Positions 1-8,270 of a DNA stretch of 33,239 bases are shown piece by piece. The stretch lies in the NCBI GenBank assembly GCA_020053105.1, contig JAGVNU010000104.1, positions 1 to 33,239 of the forward strand, written 5' to 3'. This DNA comes from Thermodesulfovibrionia bacterium. GTDB lineage: Bacteria; Nitrospirota; Thermodesulfovibrionia; UBA6902. Below the pieces are notes generated by a model that saw nothing but the letters and a program-made list of their open reading frames with translations, was not told the DNA's origin and did no database searches. Position 1 is the first letter of the stretch. Every line of letters begins with the position of its first letter. A program made the translations under genes and the position numbers.

Positions 1-183
1 TGGTTTCTTAACCTGTTGGGTGATATTTTATATCATCCCAATCCCTTTAACCAGAAGGGGGTTTTGCTTCTTTTTCCGTTTCTATATCTGTTTTAGGGTG
101 TTTCTTCCGTACTGTTAAGAGGGCAGCGTCTCCCGGGAAATAAGATACGCTTTTAACTGATACAGGAAAATTAATTATGAAAT

Positions 184-1251
184 TTAAATGCAACAGCCCT
201 TCAAAATATCCTCAACAGCCTTAACATCAGCGGCTACCCTGACAGGTGGCCTGGATAATTTCAGCGCATTGTCAGGATCTTTCAGGCCGTTGCCGGTGAG
301 AGTACAGACAATCGTCGAATCTTCGGAAAAGTAATTTTGTCTTGACAGCTTTATCACTCCTGCAAGCGATGCTGCAGATGCAGGCTCGCAGAAGATCCCT
401 TCCCGTCGAGCTATAAATTTATAAGCCTCAAGGATTTCATCATCAGTGACGGCATCTATTAATCCGCCTGATTCATCTCTGGCCGCCACAGCGCCTTTCC
501 AGCTCGCGGGATTTCCAATCCGTATAGCGGTGGCGACTGTTTCCGGATTTTCTACAGGTCTCCCCAGTACGATAGGCGCTGCTCCGGCTGCCTGAAAGCC
601 AAGCATTTTGGGCAGTGAATTGATTTTACCGGCATCATGATATTCTTTATACCCTTTCCAGTAAGCGGTTATATTACCGGCGTTTCCCACCGGCAATGCA
701 TGATACACCGGGGCATGTCCGAGATGGTCACAAATTTCAAAGGCCGCTGTTTTCTGGCCTTCAATTCTGAATGGGTTCAGTGAGTTTACAAGGGTGATGG
801 GATGTTTCGTTACAATTTCTTTTACAATTCTTAATGCATGGTCAAAATTGCCGTCTATCTGCAAGACCATCGCGCCATGTATCATGGCCTGTGCAAGCTT
901 GCCCAGCGCTATCTGTCCTTCGGGAATAAGCACCACCGTTGAAACACCCGCTTTTGCCGCATAGGCAGATGCTGAAGCTGATGTATTTCCTGTGGATGCG
1001 CATATAACCGCCTTTGAGCCCGCCTCTACAGCCTTGGTAATAGCGAGGGTCATCCCGCGGTCTTTGAATGAACCGCTTGGATTAGATCCCTCATATTTAA
1101 AATAGAGCGTTATCCCTGATTGAATTACTTCTCCAACGTGGAAGGCCTTTATTAAAGGGGTGTTTCCTTCGTTAAGGGTTATAACGGGTGTCTTGTCTGA
1201 TACCGGAAGAAAGTGTCTGTATTGCTCAATCAGTCCACGCCAGGCTCCCAT
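184..1251 (-). CDS. thrC: Threonine synthase (canonical, no zinc ribbon)
   Basis: A 355-aa fold-type II PLP enzyme that should convert O-phosphohomoserine to threonine in the cytoplasm. The PLP lysine lies in the canonical motif [12 protein letters not shown] (K63), and the phosphate-binding loop STGNTSAS follows near residue 86. It lacks the N-terminal zinc ribbon of the other ThrC-like protein in this operon and matches the short ThrC class in length. It is the last gene of the hom operon: its ATG lies 2 nt after the NIL gene stop, with no good Shine-Dalgarno site, so translation is probably coupled. The 183 nt downstream show no gene. Family assignment is firm. That this copy, rather than the second, is the true threonine synthase is inferred from its canonical active-site motif. 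Confidence 0.93.
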   Translation of the reverse strand: MGAWRGLIEQYRHFLPVSDKTPVITLNEGNTPLIKAFHVGEVIQSGITLYFKYEGSNPSGSFKDRGMTLAITKAVEAGSKAVICASTGNTSASASAYAAKAGVSTVVLIPEGQIALGKLAQAMIHGAMVLQIDGNFDHALRIVKEIVTKHPITLVNSLNPFRIEGQKTAAFEICDHLGHAPVYHALPVGNAGNITAYWKGYKEYHDAGKINSLPKMLGFQAAGAAPIVLGRPVENPETVATAIRIGNPASWKGAVAARDESGGLIDAVTDDEILEAYKFIARREGIFCEPASAASLAGVIKLSRQNYFSEDSTIVCTLTGNGLKDPDNALKLSRPPVRVAADVKAVEDILKGCCI

Positions 1252-1253
1252 AG

Positions 1254-1490
1254 TTATTCGAGAATATCACCCTCCACAAGCTCCACTTCAATGCCCTGCA
1301 GCTTAAGTGTCTCTATCCCGCTGTTAATGTTCTTCTCCTCGCCTTCAAGCTCCAGCACCATCTCTCCTGCTGTCTCTGTAACACGGGCCCTTCTAATGTT
1401 GGGGATAATGTCGTACTTTTTGGCCATTGTGAAAATAACCGGTTCCTTTATGAGATGCTGTGGAAAGGTTAATTTTACCCTGGTTTTCAT
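1254..1490 (-). CDS. NIL-domain protein (small ferredoxin-like fold)
   Basis: A 78-aa protein that is essentially a single NIL domain: an N-terminal strand with KLTFP, a central [21 protein letters not shown] core and a C-terminal strand [16 protein letters not shown] domains occur at the C-terminus of MetN methionine transporters and, fused to a ferredoxin, in the homocysteine pathway that starts from aspartate semialdehyde in methanogens. Here the domain stands alone: no [4Fe-4S] cysteines and no ATPase. The start has a purine-rich site (AGGGAGAAAG) just before ATG. It sits between the sulfur carrier and thrC, which suggests a role in sulfur amino acid synthesis or its sensing. The exact role is unknown. 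Confidence 0.85.
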   Translation of the reverse strand: MKTRVKLTFPQHLIKEPVIFTMAKKYDIIPNIRRARVTETAGEMVLELEGEEKNINSGIETLKLQGIEVELVEGDILE

Positions 1491-1562
1491 CTTTCTCCCT
1501 TCAATTTGTTCGTTGTTCTGATTTTTCCAGTTTGTGTTATGTCCTTTTCACTATGCAATTAC

Positions 1563-1838
1563 TTAAATTCCTCCTGCAATTGCAGGGACAATGGAAACTT
1601 CATCGCCATCACTGACTTCAGTTTCTTCATTCTTTTTAAATCTTACATCTTCTTCATTGACGTAGATGTTTACAAATCTTCTCAGCTTTCCGCCTTCGGA
1701 TATCCTCTCCGCAAGTCCCGGATATTTCTGGTCCAGACTTTTAATGAGTGAAATTATTGTTCCTGGTTCACCTTCAACCTCTTCCTTCCCCTGGGTAAGC
1801 CTTTGAAGTGGTACCGGGATCTTTACTGTTACTGGCAT
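1563..1838 (-). CDS. MoaD/ThiS-family sulfur carrier protein, C-terminus GGI
   Basis: A 91-aa beta-grasp protein of the MoaD/ThiS/CysO type, with VKIPVPLQRLTQG at the N-terminus and DGDEVSIVPAIAGG at the C-terminus. Such proteins are adenylated on the terminal glycine by a MoeB/ThiF E1 and then carry sulfur as a thiocarboxylate. The reading frame does not stop after the diglycine: it ends Gly-Gly-Ile, so one residue would have to be removed, as in HcyS or QbsE systems, unless the extra residue is tolerated. A strong AAAGGAGG site lies 7 nt before ATG. The E1 gene is two genes upstream, and no JAMM or other peptidase gene is seen nearby. Length and neighbours resemble CysO-type carriers of amino acid synthesis more than molybdopterin synthase, since no MoaE is present. 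Confidence 0.92.
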   Translation of the reverse strand: MPVTVKIPVPLQRLTQGKEEVEGEPGTIISLIKSLDQKYPGLAERISEGGKLRRFVNIYVNEEDVRFKKNEETEVSDGDEVSIVPAIAGGI

Positions 1839-1903
1839 TTATATTCCTCCTTTAATAAGCAAGAAGCGGGAAGTACTATGCTTTTCTCTGCTTCTCACTC
1901 TCT

Positions 1904-3142
1904 TTATTTACTATTAATCTTTTCGAGCGCTTCTTCAAACGATTTCAGGTTGGGGTTGATATGATATGGTTCACCTGTGTGTCCAACTATTGCTTCTTTT
2001 GTCTTCAGACCATTGCCTGTTATGCAAAGTACGGTCAGAGCTTCCCTGTCAATATGCCCGCTTTCTATAAGCCGTATAGCAGAGGCAAGTGTTACCCCGC
2101 CTGCTGTCTCACCAAAAATCCCTTCAGTTCGTGCAAGAAGTTTTATTGCTTCTATTATTTCCTTGTCCGAGACATCCGCTCCATATCCGCCGGTTTCTTT
2201 TATGACCTGCGTAGCGTAATACCCATCTGCCGGATTGCCGATAGCCAGTGACTTTGCGATTGTATTGGGCTTCACAGGCTTTATTACATCAACACCCGCT
2301 TTTATTGCGGCAACTATCGGTGAACAACCGGTCGCCTGAGCTGCAAAAACTTTTGTATTCACATCATTAATCAAGCCAACCTCTTTCATCTCTTTAAAAC
2401 TCTTCCATATCTTAGTCAGTAAAGAACCACTTGCGCAGGGCACAACAACCGCATCAGGGGACCGCCATCCGAGCTGTTCAACAATCTCATACCCGTGGGT
2501 CTTTGATCCTTCCGCGTAAAAAGGCCTGATGTTAATATTCACAAAGGCCCACTTGTATTTGTTTGCTACTTCACTACAAAGCCTGTTTACATCATCATAA
2601 TTGCCGTCAACAGCTATAAGATTCGGTCCGTATACAAGGGACGCAATGATTTTACTTTTTTCAAGGGTTGCAGGGATAAAAATAAATCTCTTGAACCCCC
2701 CTGCAGCTCCATGGGCCGAGACAGAATGAGCAAGGTTTCCGGTAGATGCGCATGCAACAGTGTTGAACCCAAACTCCCTGGCCTTGGTCAGCGCAACTGC
2801 TACGACCCTGTCCTTAAATGAAAGCGTTGGATGAGTTACGGTATCATCCTTAATATAAAGCCTTTTCATCCCCAGATGGGCACCGAGTTTGTCCGCCCTG
2901 ACAAGGGGGGTAAATCCGGAATTAAGCCCGCTTGTCGGTTCGCCGTCTATGGGCAGCAGTTCCTTGTAACGCCATAAATTCTGAGGTCTGGATAATATCT
3001 TCTCCCTGGTCAAAACCCCTTTGATCCCATCGTAATCGTAAGCAACTTCCAGCGGGCCAAAACAGAACTCGCAGACATATATGGGGTCAACGCTGTATTC
3101 CCTTCCACATTCCCTGCATTTAAGTCCTTTTACAAAACCCAT
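1904..3142 (-). CDS. Threonine-synthase-like PLP enzyme with zinc ribbon
   Basis: A 412-aa fold-type II PLP enzyme. It begins with a four-cysteine zinc ribbon (C9, C12, C24, C27), followed by the catalytic domain with PLP lysine K110 in HPTLSFKDRVV and the loop STGNLAHSVSAHGAAGG. The segment before the lysine differs from the [11 protein letters not shown] of the canonical ThrC in the same operon. Related family members include threonine synthase, cysteate synthase and the carrier-dependent cysteine synthases. Together with the adjacent MoaD-like carrier and E1, it is a candidate beta- or gamma-replacement enzyme that takes sulfur from the carrier thiocarboxylate. It could equally be a second threonine synthase. 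The start has GGAGG 9 nt upstream. Confidence 0.85.
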   Translation of the reverse strand: MGFVKGLKCRECGREYSVDPIYVCEFCFGPLEVAYDYDGIKGVLTREKILSRPQNLWRYKELLPIDGEPTSGLNSGFTPLVRADKLGAHLGMKRLYIKDDTVTHPTLSFKDRVVAVALTKAREFGFNTVACASTGNLAHSVSAHGAAGGFKRFIFIPATLEKSKIIASLVYGPNLIAVDGNYDDVNRLCSEVANKYKWAFVNINIRPFYAEGSKTHGYEIVEQLGWRSPDAVVVPCASGSLLTKIWKSFKEMKEVGLINDVNTKVFAAQATGCSPIVAAIKAGVDVIKPVKPNTIAKSLAIGNPADGYYATQVIKETGGYGADVSDKEIIEAIKLLARTEGIFGETAGGVTLASAIRLIESGHIDREALTVLCITGNGLKTKEAIVGHTGEPYHINPNLKSFEEALEKINSK

Positions 3143-3165
3143 TTACTTATGCCTCCATGAGAGTT

Positions 3166-3189
3166 GTAAGGGCGGCGTTACGCCCCTAC
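3166..3189. repeat. Short palindromic repeat, GTA...TAC type
   Basis: An imperfect inverted repeat with 9-nt arms: left GTAAGGGCG, right CGCCCCTAC, one mismatch, 6-nt centre. It fills most of the 49-nt gap between the E1 gene and the zinc-ribbon PLP enzyme gene. The same outline (GTA-x-GGGCG ... CCC-TAC) recurs at the bioF start, which suggests a dispersed REP-like family. In RNA it would form a hairpin between the two cistrons. No T-tract follows, so it is not an obvious terminator. Confidence 0.6.
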
Positions 3190-3191
3190 AT

Positions 3192-3992
3192 TTAAATCGA
3201 ACAATACTCTTCCGACAGATCGGTCAGCTCTTTAATACTGGGATTCTTGCCGCAAACCGGGCAGTCTTCATTTTTAGGTATCTTCACCTTCCTGAAGTTT
3301 ACCCCCAGCGCATCATATATTAACAGATTTCCATTAAGCGGTTTCCCTTTGCCGATAATTAACTTTAAAACCTCAGTTGCCTGCAGTGCGCCGATAACAC
3401 CCGGCAAAACTCCAAGCACCCCGGCTTCCTGACAGGATGGGACCAGACCGGCAGGCGGCGGTTCCTCAAAAAGGCAGCGGTAACAAGGTCCATCTCCCGG
3501 AAGAATGGTAGTGACCTGTCCTTCGAACCTGAGTATGGCCCCGCTCACGAGGGGTTTCTTAAGCATTACGCAGGCATCATTAATAAGATACCTTGTAGGG
3601 AAATTATCTGTGCCGTCAACGATAATGTCATAGTCTTTAAACAGGCCAAGTATATTCTTGCTGTTTAATCTTTCTTTGATTGCAATTACATTCACATCAG
3701 GGTTCAACGCCTCAAATGTCTGTTTCGCCGAATCAGCCTTATACATATCAAGGGTCTTCACACTATGGGCAATCTGCCGTTGAAGGTTACTCAATTCAAC
3801 CCTGTCATTATCTACAATCGCAATAGTCCCGACCCCGGCTGCTGCAAGGTAATAACCAACAGGACAGCCAAGCCCGCCGGCTCCGACTATCAGCACCTTT
3901 GCTCCTGAAATTTTCTTCTGCCCTTTGCCGCCGACTTCAGGCAGTATTATATGTCTGCTGTATCTTTTTAACTGTTCCTCTGTAAATTCCAT
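3192..3992 (-). CDS. moeB: MoeB/ThiF/HesA-family E1-like adenylyltransferase
   Basis: A 266-aa E1-like enzyme that adenylates the C-terminal glycine of a ubiquitin-like sulfur carrier. The nucleotide-binding motif GAGGLG is at residues 37-42, then DNDRVELSNLQRQ (61-73), the catalytic Asp segment DGTDNFPTRYLIND (126-139), zinc ligands C170/C173 and C244/C247, and C187 in PSCQEAGVLG, the position of the thiol-transfer cysteine in ThiF. The start at 3992 is preferred over an in-frame ATG 36 nt upstream: it has AGAGGTGG at the right distance and family-typical MEFTEEQLKRYSRH. It overlaps the upstream TusA-like stop by one base (TGATG). The likely partner is the MoaD-like carrier encoded at 1563-1838. 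There is no rhodanese domain. Confidence 0.93.
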   Translation of the reverse strand: MEFTEEQLKRYSRHIILPEVGGKGQKKISGAKVLIVGAGGLGCPVGYYLAAAGVGTIAIVDNDRVELSNLQRQIAHSVKTLDMYKADSAKQTFEALNPDVNVIAIKERLNSKNILGLFKDYDIIVDGTDNFPTRYLINDACVMLKKPLVSGAILRFEGQVTTILPGDGPCYRCLFEEPPPAGLVPSCQEAGVLGVLPGVIGALQATEVLKLIIGKGKPLNGNLLIYDALGVNFRKVKIPKNEDCPVCGKNPSIKELTDLSEEYCSI

Positions 3993-4240
3993 CAGTCTTC
4001 CACCTCTTTTTTGACCTGAATAACCCACTCCTTCGGATTGATTTTTTCAACCTTCAGGACTGAATGCCCGTAATTCAGCATTGCCTTGGGAATACTGTCG
4101 GCTGCCTCGGGATAATCGAGCAGGATCTCAATGATCTGCCCCACCTCGATGCTTTCAACGCCGAGTTTTGATTTAACCAGCGTATATGGGCACACCTGGC
4201 CCCTTATGTCAAGCTTTTTATCTATTTTCATGTTGTCCAT
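3992..4240 (-). CDS. TusA-family sulfurtransferase-like protein
   Basis: An 82-aa TusA/SirA-fold protein. The sulfur-carrying cysteine C17 lies in LDIRGQVCPYTLVKSK. The family motif is CPxP; here it reads C-P-Y-T, so the second proline is missing. TusA proteins pass persulfide sulfur to thiolation or cofactor pathways, and in this operon the protein is a plausible sulfur donor to the E1/carrier pair. It begins 2 nt after the homoserine dehydrogenase gene and its stop overlaps the E1 start codon. A second possible start is the Met at residue 4. Family is clear; its partner is inferred from order only. Confidence 0.88.
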   Translation of the reverse strand: MDNMKIDKKLDIRGQVCPYTLVKSKLGVESIEVGQIIEILLDYPEAADSIPKAMLNYGHSVLKVEKINPKEWVIQVKKEVED

Positions 4241-4242
4241 TT

Positions 4243-5553
4243 TTAATCGTCATCTCCTTCCACTCTTAAATACATGGTCCTTCCAGATACAATCGAGAGT
4301 TTATCAATTTCCTTCAATGCCAGGACCATATCCTTTTCTCTTGCTTCGTGGGTCATCATAACTATGGGCACCGCCTTTTCCTTCTCTCTTACCTTCTGTA
4401 TCATTGACTTAATGCTTATGTTATGACTTCCCAGTATACCGGAAATTTTTGACATAACGCCGGGCTTGTCAATAGCTGAGAACCTGAGGTAATAGCTTGT
4501 CCTTATGTCCTCCATCTTTTTGATATTCAAGCCGGGATTTCCGCTAACATTAATTCCCTTAATTCTTACGCCGGCGCCGGTCATTATATTTCGCGCTATA
4601 TCAACAATATCGCTTACTACAGCGCTGCCGGTCGGCATCTCCCCTGCTCCCCTTCCATAATAAAGAGCTTCACCGGTCGCATCTGCTTCCACAAAAATCG
4701 CATTAAAGACACCACTGACACTTGAAATCAGGTCATCTTCAGGCAGCATCGTAGGATGGACCCTCAATTCAATGTCCTTCCCTGTCCGTTTCGCTATTGC
4801 CAGCAATTTTATCCTGTAGCCGAATTCCGATGCAAACTGAATATCCAAAGGAGTTATCCTGGTGATACCCTCAGTGTAAACCTTTTTAAATGAAAATGGT
4901 ATTCCAAACGCAAGTGACGCAAGGATCGTGAGCTTATGCGCGGAGTCAATTCCTTCTATATCGAAGGTCGGGTCTGCTTCAGCATATCCCAGCGCCTGAG
5001 CTTCCTTTAACACGGTTTCAAAATCCACGCCTTCGTCCGTCATCTTTGTCAGGATATAATTGGCGGTCCCGTTGATGATTCCATATATATTATTGATGCT
5101 GTTCCCGATAAGTGACTCTCTGACTATCTTTATTATGGGGATACTGCCCGCAACCGAGGCCTCGAAGCCGACATCCACCTTGTTTTTTTCAGCCGCTGTA
5201 AAAATCTGGCTTCCCTCTTCTGCAAGAAGCGCCTTATTGGCAGTTACAACATGCTTCCCATTTTTAATTGCCTCAATAATGATTTCCTTTGCAGGACGGA
5301 TCCCCCCTATGAGTTCGACAATGATATCAATATCCGGATCGTTCAATACTGCTTGAGCGTTGGTAGTAAGTATATCCGCGGGGAGTTTAATGCCCCTGTC
5401 TCTTTTTATGTCAAGGTCCGCAATTTTCTTAAGCACAATCGGGAACCCTGATTTCATTTCCAGATCATTGCGCTTCTTCAGAAGAATTTTGGCAGTTCCG
5501 GCCCCAACTGTGCCGAATCCAATGATCCCTACCTTGATTGCTTTGTTCTTCAA
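4243..5553 (-). CDS. hom: Homoserine dehydrogenase with C-terminal ACT domain
   Basis: A 436-aa enzyme that reduces aspartate semialdehyde to homoserine with NAD(P)H. The N-terminal Rossmann motif is VGIIGFGTVGAG. NKALLAEEG and GIINGTANYILTKM mark the catalytic domain, and a C-terminal ACT domain begins near YYLRFSAIDKPGVMSKI, the usual site of threonine feedback control. The start codon is TTG, with AGAGGA four nt upstream; no in-frame ATG fits. It is the first gene of the seven-gene operon, so it feeds homoserine into whatever the two ThrC-like enzymes make. No homoserine kinase or acetyltransferase lies in the window. Confidence 0.96.
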   Translation of the reverse strand: MKNKAIKVGIIGFGTVGAGTAKILLKKRNDLEMKSGFPIVLKKIADLDIKRDRGIKLPADILTTNAQAVLNDPDIDIIVELIGGIRPAKEIIIEAIKNGKHVVTANKALLAEEGSQIFTAAEKNKVDVGFEASVAGSIPIIKIVRESLIGNSINNIYGIINGTANYILTKMTDEGVDFETVLKEAQALGYAEADPTFDIEGIDSAHKLTILASLAFGIPFSFKKVYTEGITRITPLDIQFASEFGYRIKLLAIAKRTGKDIELRVHPTMLPEDDLISSVSGVFNAIFVEADATGEALYYGRGAGEMPTGSAVVSDIVDIARNIMTGAGVRIKGINVSGNPGLNIKKMEDIRTSYYLRFSAIDKPGVMSKISGILGSHNISIKSMIQKVREKEKAVPIVMMTHEAREKDMVLALKEIDKLSIVSGRTMYLRVEGDDD

Positions 5554-5608
5554 TGTGTCCTCTTGCTATTAAACGTTATTTGCAATCGCACTATTTACCT
5601 GAACAGTT

Positions 5609-5638
5609 ATTATGCTCAAACATGTTAAATTTATTCAA
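5609..5638 (-). promoter_or_regulatory. Candidate sigma70-type promoter of the hom operon
   Basis: On the minus strand TTGAAT (5638-5633) and CATAAT (5614-5609) are separated by 18 nt. Transcription would start near 5602, leaving a leader of about 50 nt before the TTG start of hom. No riboswitch fold was recognised in that leader. Confidence 0.4.
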
Positions 5639-5672
5639 GAGTTACAGAAAGAAAAGCGCGTGCAGGCTGTCA

Positions 5673-6539
5673 TTATCCGGCAAACATAGCAGATGCGCCC
5701 ATTGAACTTCGAGTTAACGGGGATGACGCTACTGCCCTGAATCCCATCTCAATGCCTTTCAGCCGGTACTCATCAAATACTTCAGGTCTGATATATTCCA
5801 CAACCGGGATGTTAATTCTTCGCGGCCTCAGATATTGGCCTATTGTCAGGAAATCACAGTCAGCATCTCTGAGATCATTCATGACTGCTATTACCTCTGG
5901 TACACTTTCCCCTAGCCCAAGCATTATGCCGGATTTTGTTTTCATATCAGGATACAATTGTTTGGCTGTCTTAATTATATTAATTGATGTCCTGTAATCT
6001 GCCATAGGCCTGACAGCAGAATACAGCCTCGGAACAGTTTCCACATTATGATTGAACACATCAGGCCCGGCATCAAGAACGGTCTTCAGCGCCTCCGGAT
6101 CTCCTTTAAAGTCCGGTGTCAATATCTCTATGTTAATAGCATTTATTTTATTCCTGACAGATTTAACGGTATTTGCGAACTGCCCGGCCCCTCCGTCATA
6201 TAAATCATCTCTGGTGACTGAAGTGATAACGACAAATTTAAGCCCGAGTTCATGCGCGGCATTTGCTACCCTTTCTGGTTCATGAGGATCAGACGGCAAT
6301 GGTTTGGAAGATGCTACCGCGCAGAACGAACAGTTCCTTGTACACCTGTCGCCAAGTATCAGAAAAGTTGCAGTGCCCTGCGAAAAGCACACCCCCTGAT
6401 TAGGGCACATGGCCTCCTCACAAACAGTCAAGACCCCATGATGCCGGAGTACTTTTTTGGTTTCATGAGTACCAGTAGATTTGACTTTTATCCATTCCGG
6501 ATGCCGCATAAAATCCATACTCCCTCTGACTTTTTGCAT
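5673..6539 (-). CDS. lipA: Lipoyl synthase
   Basis: A 288-aa radical SAM enzyme that inserts two sulfur atoms into octanoyl groups on lipoyl domains. Both [4Fe-4S] cysteine sets are visible: auxiliary CEEAMCPNQGVC and radical-SAM CTRNCSFC. The conserved C-terminal serine region reads RSSMGASAMF, where the usual residue after RSS is Tyr. The start is uncertain. The ATG at 6539 has no Shine-Dalgarno but lies 5 nt after TATAAT, fitting leaderless translation. Internal ATGs at 6518 and 6509 follow AGAGGGAG, and the last gives a family-like MRHPEWIKVK. No lipB is present in the window. Confidence 0.95.
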   Translation of the reverse strand: MQKVRGSMDFMRHPEWIKVKSTGTHETKKVLRHHGVLTVCEEAMCPNQGVCFSQGTATFLILGDRCTRNCSFCAVASSKPLPSDPHEPERVANAAHELGLKFVVITSVTRDDLYDGGAGQFANTVKSVRNKINAINIEILTPDFKGDPEALKTVLDAGPDVFNHNVETVPRLYSAVRPMADYRTSINIIKTAKQLYPDMKTKSGIMLGLGESVPEVIAVMNDLRDADCDFLTIGQYLRPRRINIPVVEYIRPEVFDEYRLKGIEMGFRAVASSPLTRSSMGASAMFAG

Positions 6540-6544
6540 ATCGC

Positions 6545-6553
6545 ATTATATCA
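6545..6553 (-). promoter_or_regulatory. Extended -10 promoter of lipA
   Basis: On the minus strand TGATATAAT is a perfect extended -10 element (TG-n-TATAAT). It ends exactly 5 nt before the first lipA ATG. The -35 region is poor (TGTAAG at 17 nt). The expected transcription start falls on or next to the ATG. Confidence 0.5.
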
Positions 6554-6640
6554 TTTCATTGGAGATACTTACATCTATATGAGGACAAAATGTTCTGCTA
6601 TAATATTTAGTGCTATCCTAATAAACACGTCACTTATTAT

Positions 6641-8239
6641 ATGGATAAAATGAACAACAGATTTTTCCGCGTATACCGGTCTGAATCAGGGGACCGTCAC
6701 TATCTGGGGAAAATCTCTGCATTCCTTGCAGACCGACCGGGTTCGCTGGCCGAACTTGCGGTCATTTTCAAACAGTACTCCATAAATATCATTTTTTTCT
6801 ATTATGACCGTTCTGTACATCCAAACCGTGTGCTCCTTGAAGTAAAAAGCAGCACAGACACTGCGCTGAGTCAGGTTTACGATGAACTATCCACTCATAA
6901 TCTCTTGGACGCCGGACTGAAGGCCGATACTTCCGCGCTAGGCGTATTCGATACACGGAACATTCTCAAGATCGAGGTCGGGCTCGAGCATAAGCCTGGG
7001 ACCCTGGGGGATTTTGCCGGCCTTCTGGCCAGGCATGACGCCAATGTCATACACATGGAATACAATGAAGAGCTTTCTGACACTTCCGCAAAGATAGCCC
7101 TTTTCACGCAGGACCCTGAGGAAGTCGACAAGCTCCTAAAAGATATAAATGCTCACGGATATTATTACAGTATTATTTATAAGGGCGCAGGCCATAAGGA
7201 AATCGAGGATGTTATAGGTCTGAATCTCACGGAACGCTTCTTCTTCAAGTTAAAGTCGCTTCTTAAAACAGAAGACATCAGCAGGCTGAAAAAACTCATC
7301 GACTCATCCCATAAAATGACAGACACCCTTTTGAAATTCAGCAATGAAGCGGGCAAACATTACGAGGAAGGCAACATCATTACTAATGTCTTGACCTTTG
7401 CATCAGTCTCCCTGATGAACACAGGGACCAATTTCTCTTATCGCAGACTGCCTTCACTTACTTTTGATAATGTAATATTTCATGCCTTCAGGATGCCGAC
7501 CGGGGGCAATATATATATTCTTCAGGGCGGTGGAGATATGGTGATGATCGACAGCTCTTATGGATTATATTATGAAGATGTTAAGACCATGCTAAGGGGA
7601 AATTGCCTGGACCCTTCTCTCATTGGAAAGATATACCTTACACATGCCGACGCGGACCATTCAGGATTAAGCGGCTATTTTTCCGGGGAATTCGGCAGCC
7701 GGGTTTATCTGCATAAAGACACTAGGGGGATTATTGAAAACGAAAACCGTGCCTGGGGAAGCGGCTCGCCGATTTCCGACCTGAACCATTATTTCACGGT
7801 GCTCGTTAATGAATTCACAAAGCTCAGCATCCCCGGCAACTGGATTGAATACAGAAACAATTTCATCCCGCATGAAAGCGGTTTTGTCCTCATCGATGAA
7901 TTTACATTCTGCGGTCAGACATACAAGATACTTGAAAGCCTGGGAGGGCATACCCCCGGACAGGTATTTATATTCAGCCATGATTCCGGACTTATATTTA
8001 CCGGGGACTATCTCCTTAATATCGAAAGTCTGGGCCCGGAGGAAAGAGACATACTGAACTATCCCAAATTCATGATGACCAGCACTAATGTAAACAGCCT
8101 TTTATTCCGCCGTGAAATGGACATGCTGAAGGAATTCATCGGCAGGTTCGATGCAGAAGTGGGCAAGTCCGGCAAAGATGCCATCGTTGTTCCCGGGCAT
8201 GGCGATTATTATTCCTTCAGGACTGTCTTCCAACCCTGA
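6641..8239 (+). CDS. ACT-ACT-metallo-beta-lactamase fold fusion protein
   Basis: A 532-aa protein with two N-terminal ACT-like domains (about 20-95 with FLADRPGSLAELAVIF, and 109-180 with LEHKPGTLGDFAGLL), a helical linker (about 190-265) and a C-terminal metallo-beta-lactamase domain (about 270-530). Metal ligands appear as H335-A-D337-A-D339-H340, H437, D456 and H520; the usual HxHxDH motif has Asp in place of its second His. ACT domains normally bind amino acids, so this is probably an amino-acid-gated hydrolase or oxygen/thiol-chemistry enzyme. The substrate is unknown. It is divergent from lipA. No clear Shine-Dalgarno precedes ATG 6641 or the in-frame ATG at 6650. Confidence 0.88.
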   Translation: MDKMNNRFFRVYRSESGDRHYLGKISAFLADRPGSLAELAVIFKQYSINIIFFYYDRSVHPNRVLLEVKSSTDTALSQVYDELSTHNLLDAGLKADTSALGVFDTRNILKIEVGLEHKPGTLGDFAGLLARHDANVIHMEYNEELSDTSAKIALFTQDPEEVDKLLKDINAHGYYYSIIYKGAGHKEIEDVIGLNLTERFFFKLKSLLKTEDISRLKKLIDSSHKMTDTLLKFSNEAGKHYEEGNIITNVLTFASVSLMNTGTNFSYRRLPSLTFDNVIFHAFRMPTGGNIYILQGGGDMVMIDSSYGLYYEDVKTMLRGNCLDPSLIGKIYLTHADADHSGLSGYFSGEFGSRVYLHKDTRGIIENENRAWGSGSPISDLNHYFTVLVNEFTKLSIPGNWIEYRNNFIPHESGFVLIDEFTFCGQTYKILESLGGHTPGQVFIFSHDSGLIFTGDYLLNIESLGPEERDILNYPKFMMTSTNVNSLLFRREMDMLKEFIGRFDAEVGKSGKDAIVVPGHGDYYSFRTVFQP

Positions 8240-8270
8240 CCGTCAAGATTTTTTGCTTCATCCGACCTGT

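Noticed and set aside
18-39. Hairpin (GGG-T-GATAT / ATATC-AT-CCC) downstream of thrC as a terminator
   Set aside because: On the thrC strand no T-run follows, and the stem has a bulge. It is too weak to call.
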